Made by a program: the position numbers and the translations under genes
Assembly: GCF_002929495.1 (NCBI RefSeq)
Contig: NZ_PJJJ01000032.1
Coordinates: 28,033 to 92,032, forward strand
DNA: 64,000 nt
Reading direction: 5' to 3'
Source of the DNA: Cryobacterium sp. Y82
Lineage (GTDB): Bacteria; Actinomycetota; Actinomycetes; Actinomycetales; Microbacteriaceae
Part shown: positions 15,709 through 24,604 of the stretch, piece by piece
How positions within the stretch are numbered: the first letter of the stretch is position 1
How the letters are laid out: every line of letters begins with the position of its first letter
The notes under the pieces: model-generated
What the model was told of the DNA's origin: nothing
What the model saw: the letters and a program-made list of their open reading frames with translations, nothing else
Databases searched by the model: none

Positions 15709-17304
15709 ATGAGCCTGATCCGGCTGAACGATGTCAGCATCCGCTTTGAGAACACCCAGATTTTGCGCGAAGCGTTCTTTCGCCTCGAACCTCGTGACCG
15801 GGTCGGCCTGATCGGCAAGAATGGCTCCGGCAAATCCACCATTCTCAAGCTCATCCTCGACCAGGTCTCGCCCGACACCGGCGAGGTCACGCTTGAGGAC
15901 GACATCCGGGTCGGCTACTTCTCCCAGTTCTCCGAACTCAACGGCGCCCAGACCATCACCGAAGTGCTCGACGCGCTGTTCGTGGACGTGAAAGCGGTTG
16001 AGGCCGAGCTCGCGGCGATCGACGCGGCAATTGCCCTCGATTCTTCGGCCAGCTCTGAACTCGACCAGCTGATCTCCCGGCAGGGCGAACTGTTCGAGGA
16101 GATGGACCGGCTCGACGGCTGGGAGTACAAACGCCACATCGACACCGCCCTGACCACCCTCGGCTTTAACGAGGCACACCGCGTCTGCGCCATCGACGAG
16201 CTCTCCGGCGGTTGGCGCAACCGTGCAGCCCTGGCGAAAATCGTGCTCCAAGCCCCCGACGTGCTGCTGCTTGACGAGCCCACCAACTTTCTTGACGTGG
16301 CCGGCGTTGAGTGGCTCGAGGCCTGGTTCAAGAGCTTTAAAGGCGCCGCCATCGTGGTCTCACACGACCGCAAGTTTCTGGACGCTGTCGTCACTCGCAT
16401 CATCGAGGTGGAGAACTTTCACCTGCACGAGTATCCCGGCAACTTCGGCGAGTACATCGTGCAGAAGCAGTTTCGGCTCAAGACGCTCGAGGCCCAGTTC
16501 GTGCATGAATCCGAGCTGCTCGCTTTCGAAGCGGAGGGCATCGCCGACCGCCGTGAAGCAGCCAAGGCCGAGAGCCGCCAGCTCGGCAACCAACTGGCCC
16601 ACATCAAGAAGTCGCGCACACCGCGCCCAGTCGACCAGATCATCACGGAGATCTACGGCAACCTGCACGTCAAGGACGTCCTGTGTCGGGTCGACGGCCT
16701 CGCCAAGAGCTACGGCGACAAACTCTTGTTCGAAAACCTCAGTTTTGAGGTGCGCCGCGGCAACCGAATCGTGGTGCTCGGCAGCAACGGCAGCGGCAAA
16801 ACTACCCTGCTGCGCGTGCTCACCGGCGAAGAGACGGCGGAGCACGGCTCGGTTGCCTGGGCCAGCGGGGCCGGCGTCGTCTCGTACAACCAGATTCTGG
16901 CTGAACTTGATGCGAGCGACACCGTCAGTCACGCCGTCAACGCCATGCCCGGCAGCCTTGCACTCACCGCGACGAAAAAGTCGGTCAACCGATTTCTGAC
17001 CATGTTCCAGTTCAGCGAGGCCGATCTCAAGCAGAAGATCGGTGCTCTTTCGGGTGGTCAGCGCGCCCGCGTGGCCATGGCCCAGTGTTTGCTTTCCGGC
17101 GCCTCGGTGCTGTTGCTCGACGAACCGACCAACCACCTGGATATGTCGAGCACCCAGGTGATGGAACGCGCCCTCGTGCACTTTCCCGGCGCCGTCGTTG
17201 TGGTCAGCCACGACCGCTTCTTCACCGACAAGATCGCCAACCGCCGCTTGGTTTTCGGCAGTGAGGGAGCCGCCCCCGGCCAGATAGAGATGCGCGCCGC
17301 CTGA
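15709..17304 (+). CDS. ABC-F family ATP-binding protein
   Basis: A 531-residue soluble protein with two ABC domains and no membrane segment, the ABC-F layout. Domain 1 has Walker A GKNGSGKST and signature LSGGWRNRAALAK. Domain 2 has GSNGSGKTT, LSGGQRARVAMAQ and LLLDEPTNHLDM. The linker (about 250-310) is helical and charged, as in ABC-F proteins that work at the ribosomal E site. It may resolve stalled ribosomes or protect against ribosome-targeting drugs; the subgroup cannot be fixed by eye. ATG 15709 has GAGAGGAAA in front. It lies 100 bases after tRNA-Thr and is followed by palindromic repeat copy 3. Confidence 0.93.
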   Translation: MSLIRLNDVSIRFENTQILREAFFRLEPRDRVGLIGKNGSGKSTILKLILDQVSPDTGEVTLEDDIRVGYFSQFSELNGAQTITEVLDALFVDVKAVEAELAAIDAAIALDSSASSELDQLISRQGELFEEMDRLDGWEYKRHIDTALTTLGFNEAHRVCAIDELSGGWRNRAALAKIVLQAPDVLLLDEPTNFLDVAGVEWLEAWFKSFKGAAIVVSHDRKFLDAVVTRIIEVENFHLHEYPGNFGEYIVQKQFRLKTLEAQFVHESELLAFEAEGIADRREAAKAESRQLGNQLAHIKKSRTPRPVDQIITEIYGNLHVKDVLCRVDGLAKSYGDKLLFENLSFEVRRGNRIVVLGSNGSGKTTLLRVLTGEETAEHGSVAWASGAGVVSYNQILAELDASDTVSHAVNAMPGSLALTATKKSVNRFLTMFQFSEADLKQKIGALSGGQRARVAMAQCLLSGASVLLLDEPTNHLDMSSTQVMERALVHFPGAVVVVSHDRFFTDKIANRRLVFGSEGAAPGQIEMRAA

Positions 17305-17319
17305 CCCGCCCTCTTCTAG

Positions 17320-17379
17320 GGACCGGGCCCGGGCCCCGGGCCCAGCTTATAAACTGGGCCCGGGGTCACAAGGTGGGCC
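17320..17379 (+). repeat. GGGCCC-rich palindromic intergenic repeat, copy 3
   Basis: GGACCGGGCCCGGGCCCC is followed by the stem CCCCGGGCCCAG (17334-17345)/CTGGGCCCGGGG (17354-17365) around CTTATAAA, then AAGGTGGGCC. It starts 15 bases after the ABC-F stop, in the same orientation as copy 1. The loop sequence is shared with copy 4, not with copies 1 and 2. Confidence 0.85.
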
Positions 17380-17422
17380 GCGCAGCCCAGCAGCCTGGCG
17401 GCGCACAGCGCACCCCATCTCG

Positions 17423-17428
17423 TAGTAT
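17423..17428 (+). promoter_or_regulatory. -10 element of a leaderless promoter
   Basis: TAGTAT, six bases, then the GTG start at 17435. No ribosome site is present. Confidence 0.6.
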
Positions 17429-17434
17429 TACCGG

Positions 17435-18460
17435 GTGACCCAAGCCCGCGCACGAAAACGAACGGAGGCGTCAGCCGCGCTCGCGACATCCGCTGTGCCG
17501 GTCTGGCTGGCCCTCGTCTTCTCGGTGCTGATCGGCGCTTTGTACGCCGTGCAATCACGCGTAAACGGCGAACTCGGGCACCAAATCGGCGACGGATTCA
17601 TCGCCGCCGTCATCTCCTTTGGTTCCGGCCTGATCATTCTGAGCCTCGGAGTCATCGCGTTTCGCCGCGGACGCCGAGGACTCCAACTCGTCGCGCGCGC
17701 TGTATCGGCAAAACATCTGTCCTGGTGGCACCTGTTCGGCGGACTGGCCGGCGCCCTGTTCGTACTGTCGCAGGGTCTCGTCGCCGCGCCGCTCGGCATC
17801 GCGTTGTTCACGGTCGCCGTGGTGGCTGGCCAGACCGTGAGCGGTGTGCTCATGGATCGTTTCGGCATCGGCCCGGGTGGTCGGCGACCGCTGCACGCGT
17901 CCAAAATCGTTGGTGCCGCGCTCGCCCTGATCGCCGTCGCCTTCACGGTGAGCGCCGAAGTGAGCGGCAGCGGTGCGCTCTGGCTGCTCGCGCTGCCGCT
18001 CGTTGCCGGTATCGGCCAGGGCTGGCAGCAGGCCGTCAACGGTCAGGTGCGGGTCACGGCCCAGAGCGCGCTTACGGCGACCTTTCTGAACTTTCTCACC
18101 GGCACCATCGCCCTCGTACTCGCCGCGCTCGTGCACGGCCTGTTGGTGGGTTTCGCGCTCGACTTGCCAGGAAACCCGTGGCTCTACACCGGCGGACTCA
18201 TCGGCTGCGTCTTCATTGCCGGGGCCGCCGTCGTCGTGCGCACCACCGGGGTACTGATGCTTGGCCTGTGCGTCGTGGCCGGCCAGCTGGTCTGCGCCCT
18301 CGCGCTGGACCTGCTGGCGCCAACGGCGGGGCATCCGCTCGGCATGACGACCATCCTTGGAACCGCGCTCGCGCTCGTGGCCGTGGTCATCGCCGCGGTG
18401 CGCTGGCGTCGCCCCGGCCACGTCCAGCGCCGAAATCCCGCGCCGAGGACCGGCGTCTAA
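17435..18460 (+). CDS. DUF606/YdcZ-type membrane transporter
   Basis: A 341-residue integral membrane protein of the DMT-superfamily DUF606 (YdcZ) group, with about ten membrane segments in two homologous halves (about 20-165 and 175-325). A repeated pattern is visible in SRVNGELGHQIGD near the first segment and NGQVRVTAQSALTATF in the second half. The substrate is unknown. The start is GTG at 17435, supported by TAGTAT six bases upstream. It is followed by, and convergent with, a nitroreductase gene. Confidence 0.88.
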   Translation: MTQARARKRTEASAALATSAVPVWLALVFSVLIGALYAVQSRVNGELGHQIGDGFIAAVISFGSGLIILSLGVIAFRRGRRGLQLVARAVSAKHLSWWHLFGGLAGALFVLSQGLVAAPLGIALFTVAVVAGQTVSGVLMDRFGIGPGGRRPLHASKIVGAALALIAVAFTVSAEVSGSGALWLLALPLVAGIGQGWQQAVNGQVRVTAQSALTATFLNFLTGTIALVLAALVHGLLVGFALDLPGNPWLYTGGLIGCVFIAGAAVVVRTTGVLMLGLCVVAGQLVCALALDLLAPTAGHPLGMTTILGTALALVAVVIAAVRWRRPGHVQRRNPAPRTGV

Positions 18461-18486
18461 ATCCCGCGCCGACTACCAGCGTTCGA

Positions 18487-19068
18487 TTACAGAACCTTGA
18501 GAAAATCTGCGGGGTCGATTGACAGCCGCACACCGGGTTTGCAGTCAGCCGGGATGCCGCCGATATACAGCCATCCGAGCAGTTCCTCGTTGTCGGCGAG
18601 GTCGTGCACCGCACGTACCGCTGCCGAGCGCACGAGAGGTCCGGTGCGCCACATCGCACCCCAGCCGGCGTCGTCGAGCAGAAGCGTGAGCAGGTGCGCG
18701 ACGCCCGCCGCCGACGCATCCTGCTCCCAATCAGCCACCTTGTCGTTGGCTCGCCGTACGGCGACCACTGCAATCAGCAGCGGCGCCCGTAGCGGTTTGC
18801 CGGCCAGTTTGATGGCTTCACTGCCCTCGCAAGCGGATGCCAGCACAAATGCCGTTCCCAGCCGCTCCCGTGCGTCGCCGCGTAGTTCGAGTAGACGCCA
18901 CGGCCGAAGCGCACCGTGGTCGGCCACCCGTGCCGCCGCGGCCACCAGGGGCAGCAACTGAGCTCGCGTAGGCGCAAGAGCCGTCACTTTGGAGTAGCTG
19001 CGCCGGCAATTGACGGCCTGAAAGACCGCAGACGTGGCAACATTCGGTGTTGAGGGAGGCAGGCTCAC
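18487..19068 (-). CDS. nitroreductase-family protein
   Basis: A 193-residue FMN-dependent nitroreductase-like protein. The N-terminus VNCRRSYSKVTALAPTR corresponds to the family RRS-type FMN-phosphate-binding segment. HLLTLLLDDAGWGAMWRTG matches the helix and loop before the active site, and LLGWLYIGGIP the C-terminal flavin contact. Substrates cannot be told from sequence. It starts at a GTG four bases after the msrB stop, so the two genes form a short operon, perhaps with a shared redox role (inference). Confidence 0.85.
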   Translation of the reverse strand: MSLPPSTPNVATSAVFQAVNCRRSYSKVTALAPTRAQLLPLVAAAARVADHGALRPWRLLELRGDARERLGTAFVLASACEGSEAIKLAGKPLRAPLLIAVVAVRRANDKVADWEQDASAAGVAHLLTLLLDDAGWGAMWRTGPLVRSAAVRAVHDLADNEELLGWLYIGGIPADCKPGVRLSIDPADFLKVL

Positions 19069-19072
19069 CGCT

Positions 19073-19474
19073 TTACTCGGCGGGCGTGAAGCTGAGCGAA
19101 ATCGAGTTCATGCAATAGCGATCGCCGGTCGGAGTGCCGAATCCGTCGGGAAAAACGTGACCCAGGTGCGAGCCACAGTTTGCACAGCGTACCTCCGTGC
19201 GCACGCTGCCGAGGGAGCGGTCTTCGAGCAGTTCGACCGCTTCGGGCCGCACCGACTCGTAGAAACTCGGCCAGCCGCAGTCGGAATCAAACTTGGTACC
19301 GCTCTTGAATAATTCAGCGTTACAGGCGCCGCAGGTGTACGTGCCGGCCCGGCTCTCGTCGAGCAGCTCGCCGGTGCCGGGACGCTCGGTACCGGCCTCG
19401 CGTAGCACGGCATATTTTTCGTCGCCCAGTTCGGAGCGCCACTCGCTGTTTGACTTCTTGATTGCGTAGTCCAT
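19073..19474 (-). CDS. msrB: peptide methionine-(R)-S-oxide reductase
   Basis: A 133-residue repair enzyme that reduces methionine-R-sulfoxide. Zinc is held by CxxC pairs C48/C51 and C97/C100, and the catalytic Cys is C121 in RYCMNSISL. GWPSFY is the substrate pocket. The frame is open 86 codons upstream but with no family similarity; ATG 19474 gives the usual N-terminus. It is divergent from the DUF3263 gene. Confidence 0.95.
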   Translation of the reverse strand: MDYAIKKSNSEWRSELGDEKYAVLREAGTERPGTGELLDESRAGTYTCGACNAELFKSGTKFDSDCGWPSFYESVRPEAVELLEDRSLGSVRTEVRCANCGSHLGHVFPDGFGTPTGDRYCMNSISLSFTPAE

Positions 19475-19704
19475 GGTGGAGGTCCCTTCGATCCGGCCGC
19501 CCACAAACGGACAACGTCTACTCAGCCTAAACTTGTGTGGCGCTGCCCGCATTCCGGGCCAGGCCGTTTTTGCAGCGTTTGCACGGCGATAGCCCCTGCG
19601 CTTCCGGGCGTTCCGGGCGTGCCGGAGGCAACATCTAGCCACCCACAAATAGGATAAAGCCGTCGGATAACCCGTCGAAACTGCCTTGGGGGAGAGAAAT
19701 ATCA

Positions 19705-20022
19705 ATGAGTGAGAGAACACCGACCCACGCACACCCTCCCGCTTCGGCCTCCGAAAGCGCCCCGGTTGTAACCCAACTCGGCGAACGCGACGCCGCCGTG
19801 CTTTCCTTTGAGCGGCAATGGTGGCGGCATGTTGGCGCCAAAGAGGAAGCTATTCGTGCCACCTTCGGTCTTTCGGCCGCCCGGTATTATCAGATATTGG
19901 CGGCACTGGTCGATTCACCGTTGGCACTGGCCTTCGACCCGATGCTCGTGAACCGACTGCAGCGGATGCGTTCCGCACGTTCCGAGGCGCGCGCCAGTCG
20001 TTCGCTGCCCGCTCACGACTAG
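19705..20022 (+). CDS. DUF3263 protein
   Basis: A 105-residue actinobacterial protein of the DUF3263 family. The conserved core LSFERQWWRHVGAKEEAIR and FGLSAARYYQILAALVD (about 33-72) predicts a helix-turn-helix-like fold, so DNA binding is possible but unproven. The ribosome site GGGGGAGAG precedes ATG 19705. The next gene, a LytR_C protein, begins 57 bases later and is usually its neighbour in actinobacteria. Confidence 0.9.
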   Translation: MSERTPTHAHPPASASESAPVVTQLGERDAAVLSFERQWWRHVGAKEEAIRATFGLSAARYYQILAALVDSPLALAFDPMLVNRLQRMRSARSEARASRSLPAHD

Positions 20023-20078
20023 TACCTGACCGCATGTCGCCGGCATGGAGCGGCCGGCCAATCAAGGATCCAATCACT

Positions 20079-20642
20079 ATGGCGCGAAAATTCGCGAAAG
20101 ACCGTTTCGACACCCACCTGCATGCCCTCGACCGAGTGGGAGCCCACCGTGCCCCTCGTAGAAAGGGCCGCGGGTGGATTGGGTTCTGGTGGGCGCTCGG
20201 CGCCACCGTGCTCTTGATCGCGGTCGGCGTGGTCGGAATTTTCGCGATCAACAACCGCCTCGACTTCTCCAACATCCCGGGCCTGTCGTCGCCTAGCTCG
20301 ACTCCGGTCCCCACCGAAACCGCCATTCCGACCGCCGAAGCGACCGTCGACCCGGCGCTGACCGTGAACGTGCTGAACGGCTCCGCGACGAACGGTGTCG
20401 CAGCATCCGTCAGCGACACGCTTACCGCCGCTGGCTGGGTAGTAACCGCCACCGGCAACGCGAGCACCGACACCGAACCGACCACCGTCATTTACTACGC
20501 CGATGCCAGCCAGGAAGGCGCCGCTCGCGGCATCGCTGCTTCACTGCCCGGATCGAAAATCGTCGTCTCGACCGGCTTCGTCGGCTCGGGAGCGGCCCTC
20601 ACCGTCGTCGTCGGTAACGACTACGTGCTGCCAGCTGGCTGA
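20079..20642 (+). CDS. LytR C-terminal-domain membrane protein
   Basis: A 187-residue protein: a basic cytoplasmic start, one membrane segment (about 38-60), a Ser/Pro/Thr-rich linker and a LytR_C domain (about 95-185; [13 protein letters not shown]...VVVGNDYV). The domain alone, without the LCP catalytic domain, is common in actinobacteria and is thought to act in cell-envelope assembly. The frame is open 87 codons upstream, but AAGGATC just before ATG 20079 and the family N-terminus decide the start. Confidence 0.9.
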   Translation: MARKFAKDRFDTHLHALDRVGAHRAPRRKGRGWIGFWWALGATVLLIAVGVVGIFAINNRLDFSNIPGLSSPSSTPVPTETAIPTAEATVDPALTVNVLNGSATNGVAASVSDTLTAAGWVVTATGNASTDTEPTTVIYYADASQEGAARGIAASLPGSKIVVSTGFVGSGAALTVVVGNDYVLPAG

Positions 20643-20716
20643 CAGGGACTCGAAACTTCGGACCTAGTGGGCATGGCCCGATTCGTCAAGCCCCTTTTCT
20701 TTCGCCGTGGCTTCAG

Positions 20717-20722
20717 TATTAT
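20717..20722 (+). promoter_or_regulatory. candidate -10 element of the cspA promoter
   Basis: TATTAT in front of an approximately 195-base untranslated leader. The -35 region is not clear. Long leaders are typical of cold-shock genes. Confidence 0.35.
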
Positions 20723-20782
20723 CTGGTTTTGGTCACACATTTTGTTCGGGCAATACCCGCCCGGATCAAGAACACTCGCCCA

Positions 20783-20811
20783 AGGTAACTTGCACCAGTA
20801 GGTAACTTGCA
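20783..20811 (+). repeat. 12-base tandem repeat in the cspA leader
   Basis: AGGTAACTTGCA occurs at 20783-20794 and again at 20800-20811. It lies in the presumed untranslated leader of cspA and could be an RNA-level control element or binding site. Confidence 0.6.
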
Positions 20812-20924
20812 ACAGAAGACTTGCTCTCGGGGATTTGCTGCTTGCACAGAATGAACGCAGCTTTTGCGACACGGCCCGGAACAGCCAATGGGCGGTGCCG
20901 TCGAAATTGAGCAAGGAGTAACAC

Positions 20925-21128
20925 ATGGCGAACGGAACCGTAAAATGGTTCAACGCTGAAAAGGGTTTCGGCTTCATCACTGTCGATGGGGGAGGGCAAG
21001 ACGTTTTCGTCCACTACTCCGCCATTGATATGAGCGGATACAAGGTACTCGAAGAAGGCCAGCAGGTCGTCTTTGAGGTCGGTGCCGGAGCGAAAGGCCC
21101 CCAGGCCGAATCGGTTCGACCGGCCTGA
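20925..21128 (+). CDS. cspA: cold-shock protein
   Basis: A 67-residue single-domain CspA-type RNA chaperone. RNP1 is KGFGFI and RNP2 is VFVHYS, and the protein begins [23 protein letters not shown] precedes the ATG at a normal spacing. The long leader with a tandem repeat suggests post-transcriptional control. A terminator hairpin lies directly downstream. Confidence 0.96.
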   Translation: MANGTVKWFNAEKGFGFITVDGGGQDVFVHYSAIDMSGYKVLEEGQQVVFEVGAGAKGPQAESVRPA

Positions 21129-21159
21129 CACAGCCAATAATCGGGGTCTGTCCCCCACC

Positions 21160-21189
21160 TAACGCCGCCCGCTGCAACGGGCGGCGTTA
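21160..21189 (+). terminator. terminator of cspA
   Basis: A perfect 12-base stem TAACGCCGCCCG (21160-21171)/CGGGCGGCGTTA (21178-21189) with a 6-base loop CTGCAA. The right arm runs into the -10 element of the next gene. Confidence 0.85.
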
Positions 21190-21193
21190 GTGT
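21188..21193 (+). promoter_or_regulatory. -10 element of a leaderless promoter, overlapping the cspA terminator
   Basis: TAGTGT, six bases, then the GTG start at 21200. Its first two bases belong to the terminator stem. Confidence 0.55.
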
Positions 21194-21199
21194 TTACCG

Positions 21200-22252
21200 G
21201 TGATCAAGAAAAAGACAGCCCGCACCACACGACCGTTGAAGAGCTCGGTCCTGCTCGCTCTGATCGTGCCGGCACTGCTGCTGAGCGGATGCTCCGGCAG
21301 TAGCGCGACGCCGACCAAGACGCCGGCTCCCGCCTGGGCTTCAGGCTATGTAGCCCCCGCCGCCACGGAGATCGCTCCGCTCACCGGCATTGCTGCGGCA
21401 GTCGGATCGACGGCGCGCCCTTCACTCGCGGCCAAGATCGACAACCACGTGGCCGCCCGGCCGCAGGTCGCGATCGACCGCACCGACGTCGTGTTCGAAG
21501 AACTGGTTGAGGGCGGCATCACCCGGTACGTCGCCGTGTGGCAGTCGAGCATTCCCGACCAGGTCGGGCCGGTACGGTCGATCCGCCCGATGGACCCGGA
21601 CATCATCGCCCCGTTCAGCGGCCTCGTGGCGTTCTCGGGCGGCCAGCAGCGATTCGTCGATGCCATGGCCGCGACCGGTCAGATCAGTGCCATCTTCGAC
21701 TATGACACGACTGGCCTGTTCTCCCGTTCGAACGCTACCGCGGCCCCGCACAACGTCATCCTCGCCGCCTCGGAATTCGTCAACCGCAACGCTACAGTCG
21801 CCCCGCCTGCCCAGCAATACGCTTATGCTGCCACGCTCGCCGGGGCGTCCGCGGTCGTGGACGGGGCCCCAATTTCAGTGATCAATGCCCGGTTCTCAAA
21901 CGCGAGTGCCCGTAGCTGGACCTGGAATGCTGAAGCTACCGCTTACCTGCGTGCGCAGGACGGCGCGCCCGACCTCGCCAGCGACGGCGTGCAGCTCAAG
22001 GCCACCAACGTTGTCGTGCTGCGGGTGGACGTCACCGTCGATCAGAGCATCCCCAAGACCGAGCTCGTCGCCTCGGGTGAAGCGTCGATCTCGACCGGTG
22101 GAAAAACGCTGGCGGCCACCTGGAGCAAGGATTCTCAGACCGCACCGATCCGCCTTGTCGACGCTCATGGCGTGACAATTCGGCTCGCTCCGGGCAATAC
22201 CTGGTTTCAGCTGGTGCCCAATGGCACCGGCTCGACCGATCTTGTTCCCTGA
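21200..22252 (+). CDS. DUF3048 lipoprotein
   Basis: A 350-residue lipoprotein of the YerB/DUF3048 family. The signal ends in LLSGC with the lipidated Cys at 31, followed by a Thr/Pro linker. Core motifs include AAKIDNHVAARPQ, EELVEGGITRYVAVW and GPVRSIRPMDPDI, and a second half (about 200-345) has the DUF3048 C-terminal beta fold. The role is unknown. The GTG start is supported by the TAGTGT hexamer six bases upstream rather than by a ribosome site. Confidence 0.9.
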   Translation: MIKKKTARTTRPLKSSVLLALIVPALLLSGCSGSSATPTKTPAPAWASGYVAPAATEIAPLTGIAAAVGSTARPSLAAKIDNHVAARPQVAIDRTDVVFEELVEGGITRYVAVWQSSIPDQVGPVRSIRPMDPDIIAPFSGLVAFSGGQQRFVDAMAATGQISAIFDYDTTGLFSRSNATAAPHNVILAASEFVNRNATVAPPAQQYAYAATLAGASAVVDGAPISVINARFSNASARSWTWNAEATAYLRAQDGAPDLASDGVQLKATNVVVLRVDVTVDQSIPKTELVASGEASISTGGKTLAATWSKDSQTAPIRLVDAHGVTIRLAPGNTWFQLVPNGTGSTDLVP

Positions 22253-22289
22253 CCGTCGGCAGCTGGTCAGACGTAACCCCGGATGCTCG

Positions 22290-22316
22290 CTTGCACTCTC
22301 GACCCCAGAGTGCCAG
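22290..22316. promoter_or_regulatory. degenerate second CIRCE-like element
   Basis: CTTGCACTC-N9-GAGTGCCAG matches CIRCE at 7 of 9 bases in each arm with the exact 9-base spacer. It lies 34 bases upstream of the perfect copy. Confidence 0.6.
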
Positions 22317-22323
22317 AATCGTT

Positions 22324-24022
<1,699 letters not shown>

Positions 24023-24046
24023 GTCCGAGCCAGCACATTCGAACAC

Positions 24047-24086
24047 CACAAAGTGGGCGTCTCCCTTGGGAGGCGCCCACTTTGTG
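24047..24086 (+). terminator. terminator of groEL
   Basis: A long stem, arms 24047-24065 and 24068-24086 (CACAAAGTGGGCG... with ...CGCCCACTTTGTG), with one G-U pair. Confidence 0.9.
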
Positions 24087-24180
24087 CGTCTCGCTCGGAC
24101 GACTCGTGCGTACGGGGCCACAAGGGGCGCGAAAATCAATTCCCGGGAATGACCGGCGGCCCCACGATTACAGCAGATGC

Positions 24181-24471
24181 CTATCGCACGAACAGACGGG
24201 TGTTGGCCTGCTCGGTCTCGGCGTACTGCTGCCCGGCGACGCTCAAGGCCTGGTTGAGCAGGGTCAAGCTCTCTTCCAGCTGCTGGTGCATGCCACGCCA
24301 CTCGGCGAACGCCCCCTGGAAGGCCGCGGAGGCCTGGCCGGTCCAGAAACCTTCGAGGCTGGTCAGCTGGGCGTTGAGATCGCCGACATCTGCTTGTACG
24401 CGCGCAATGGTGCCACGGGCGGTACTCGCTGTGCTCTGTACCGCATCGCTGTCGACCTGGAAGCTCGTCAT
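24181..24471 (-). CDS. WXG100-family secreted protein
   Basis: A 96-residue small helical-hairpin protein of the EsxA/WXG100 family. The W-x-G turn is FWTGQ, with Trp at 43, between two long helices. It would normally be exported by a type VII system as a dimer. No secretion genes lie nearby, so it is an orphan. The start is ATG 24471. The function of orphan WXG proteins is unclear; the assignment rests on size, turn motif and helix pattern. Confidence 0.85.
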   Translation of the reverse strand: MTSFQVDSDAVQSTASTARGTIARVQADVGDLNAQLTSLEGFWTGQASAAFQGAFAEWRGMHQQLEESLTLLNQALSVAGQQYAETEQANTRLFVR

Positions 24472-24604
24472 GGTGTGCCCTTCTCCTACATAGCAGTGGT
24501 TGGTGACTGCGAGCGTAGAAGGTGGGGGCGCGCCATCCGCTCTCTTAAATTGATCTGTGAGCGGATGCCGTTACCGGCAACCTGTGGAGGATGCGGCGAA
24601 ATCC

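Noticed and set aside
19475-19732. 86-codon N-terminal extension of MsrB
   Set aside because: It lacks family similarity and overlaps the divergent DUF3263 start region.
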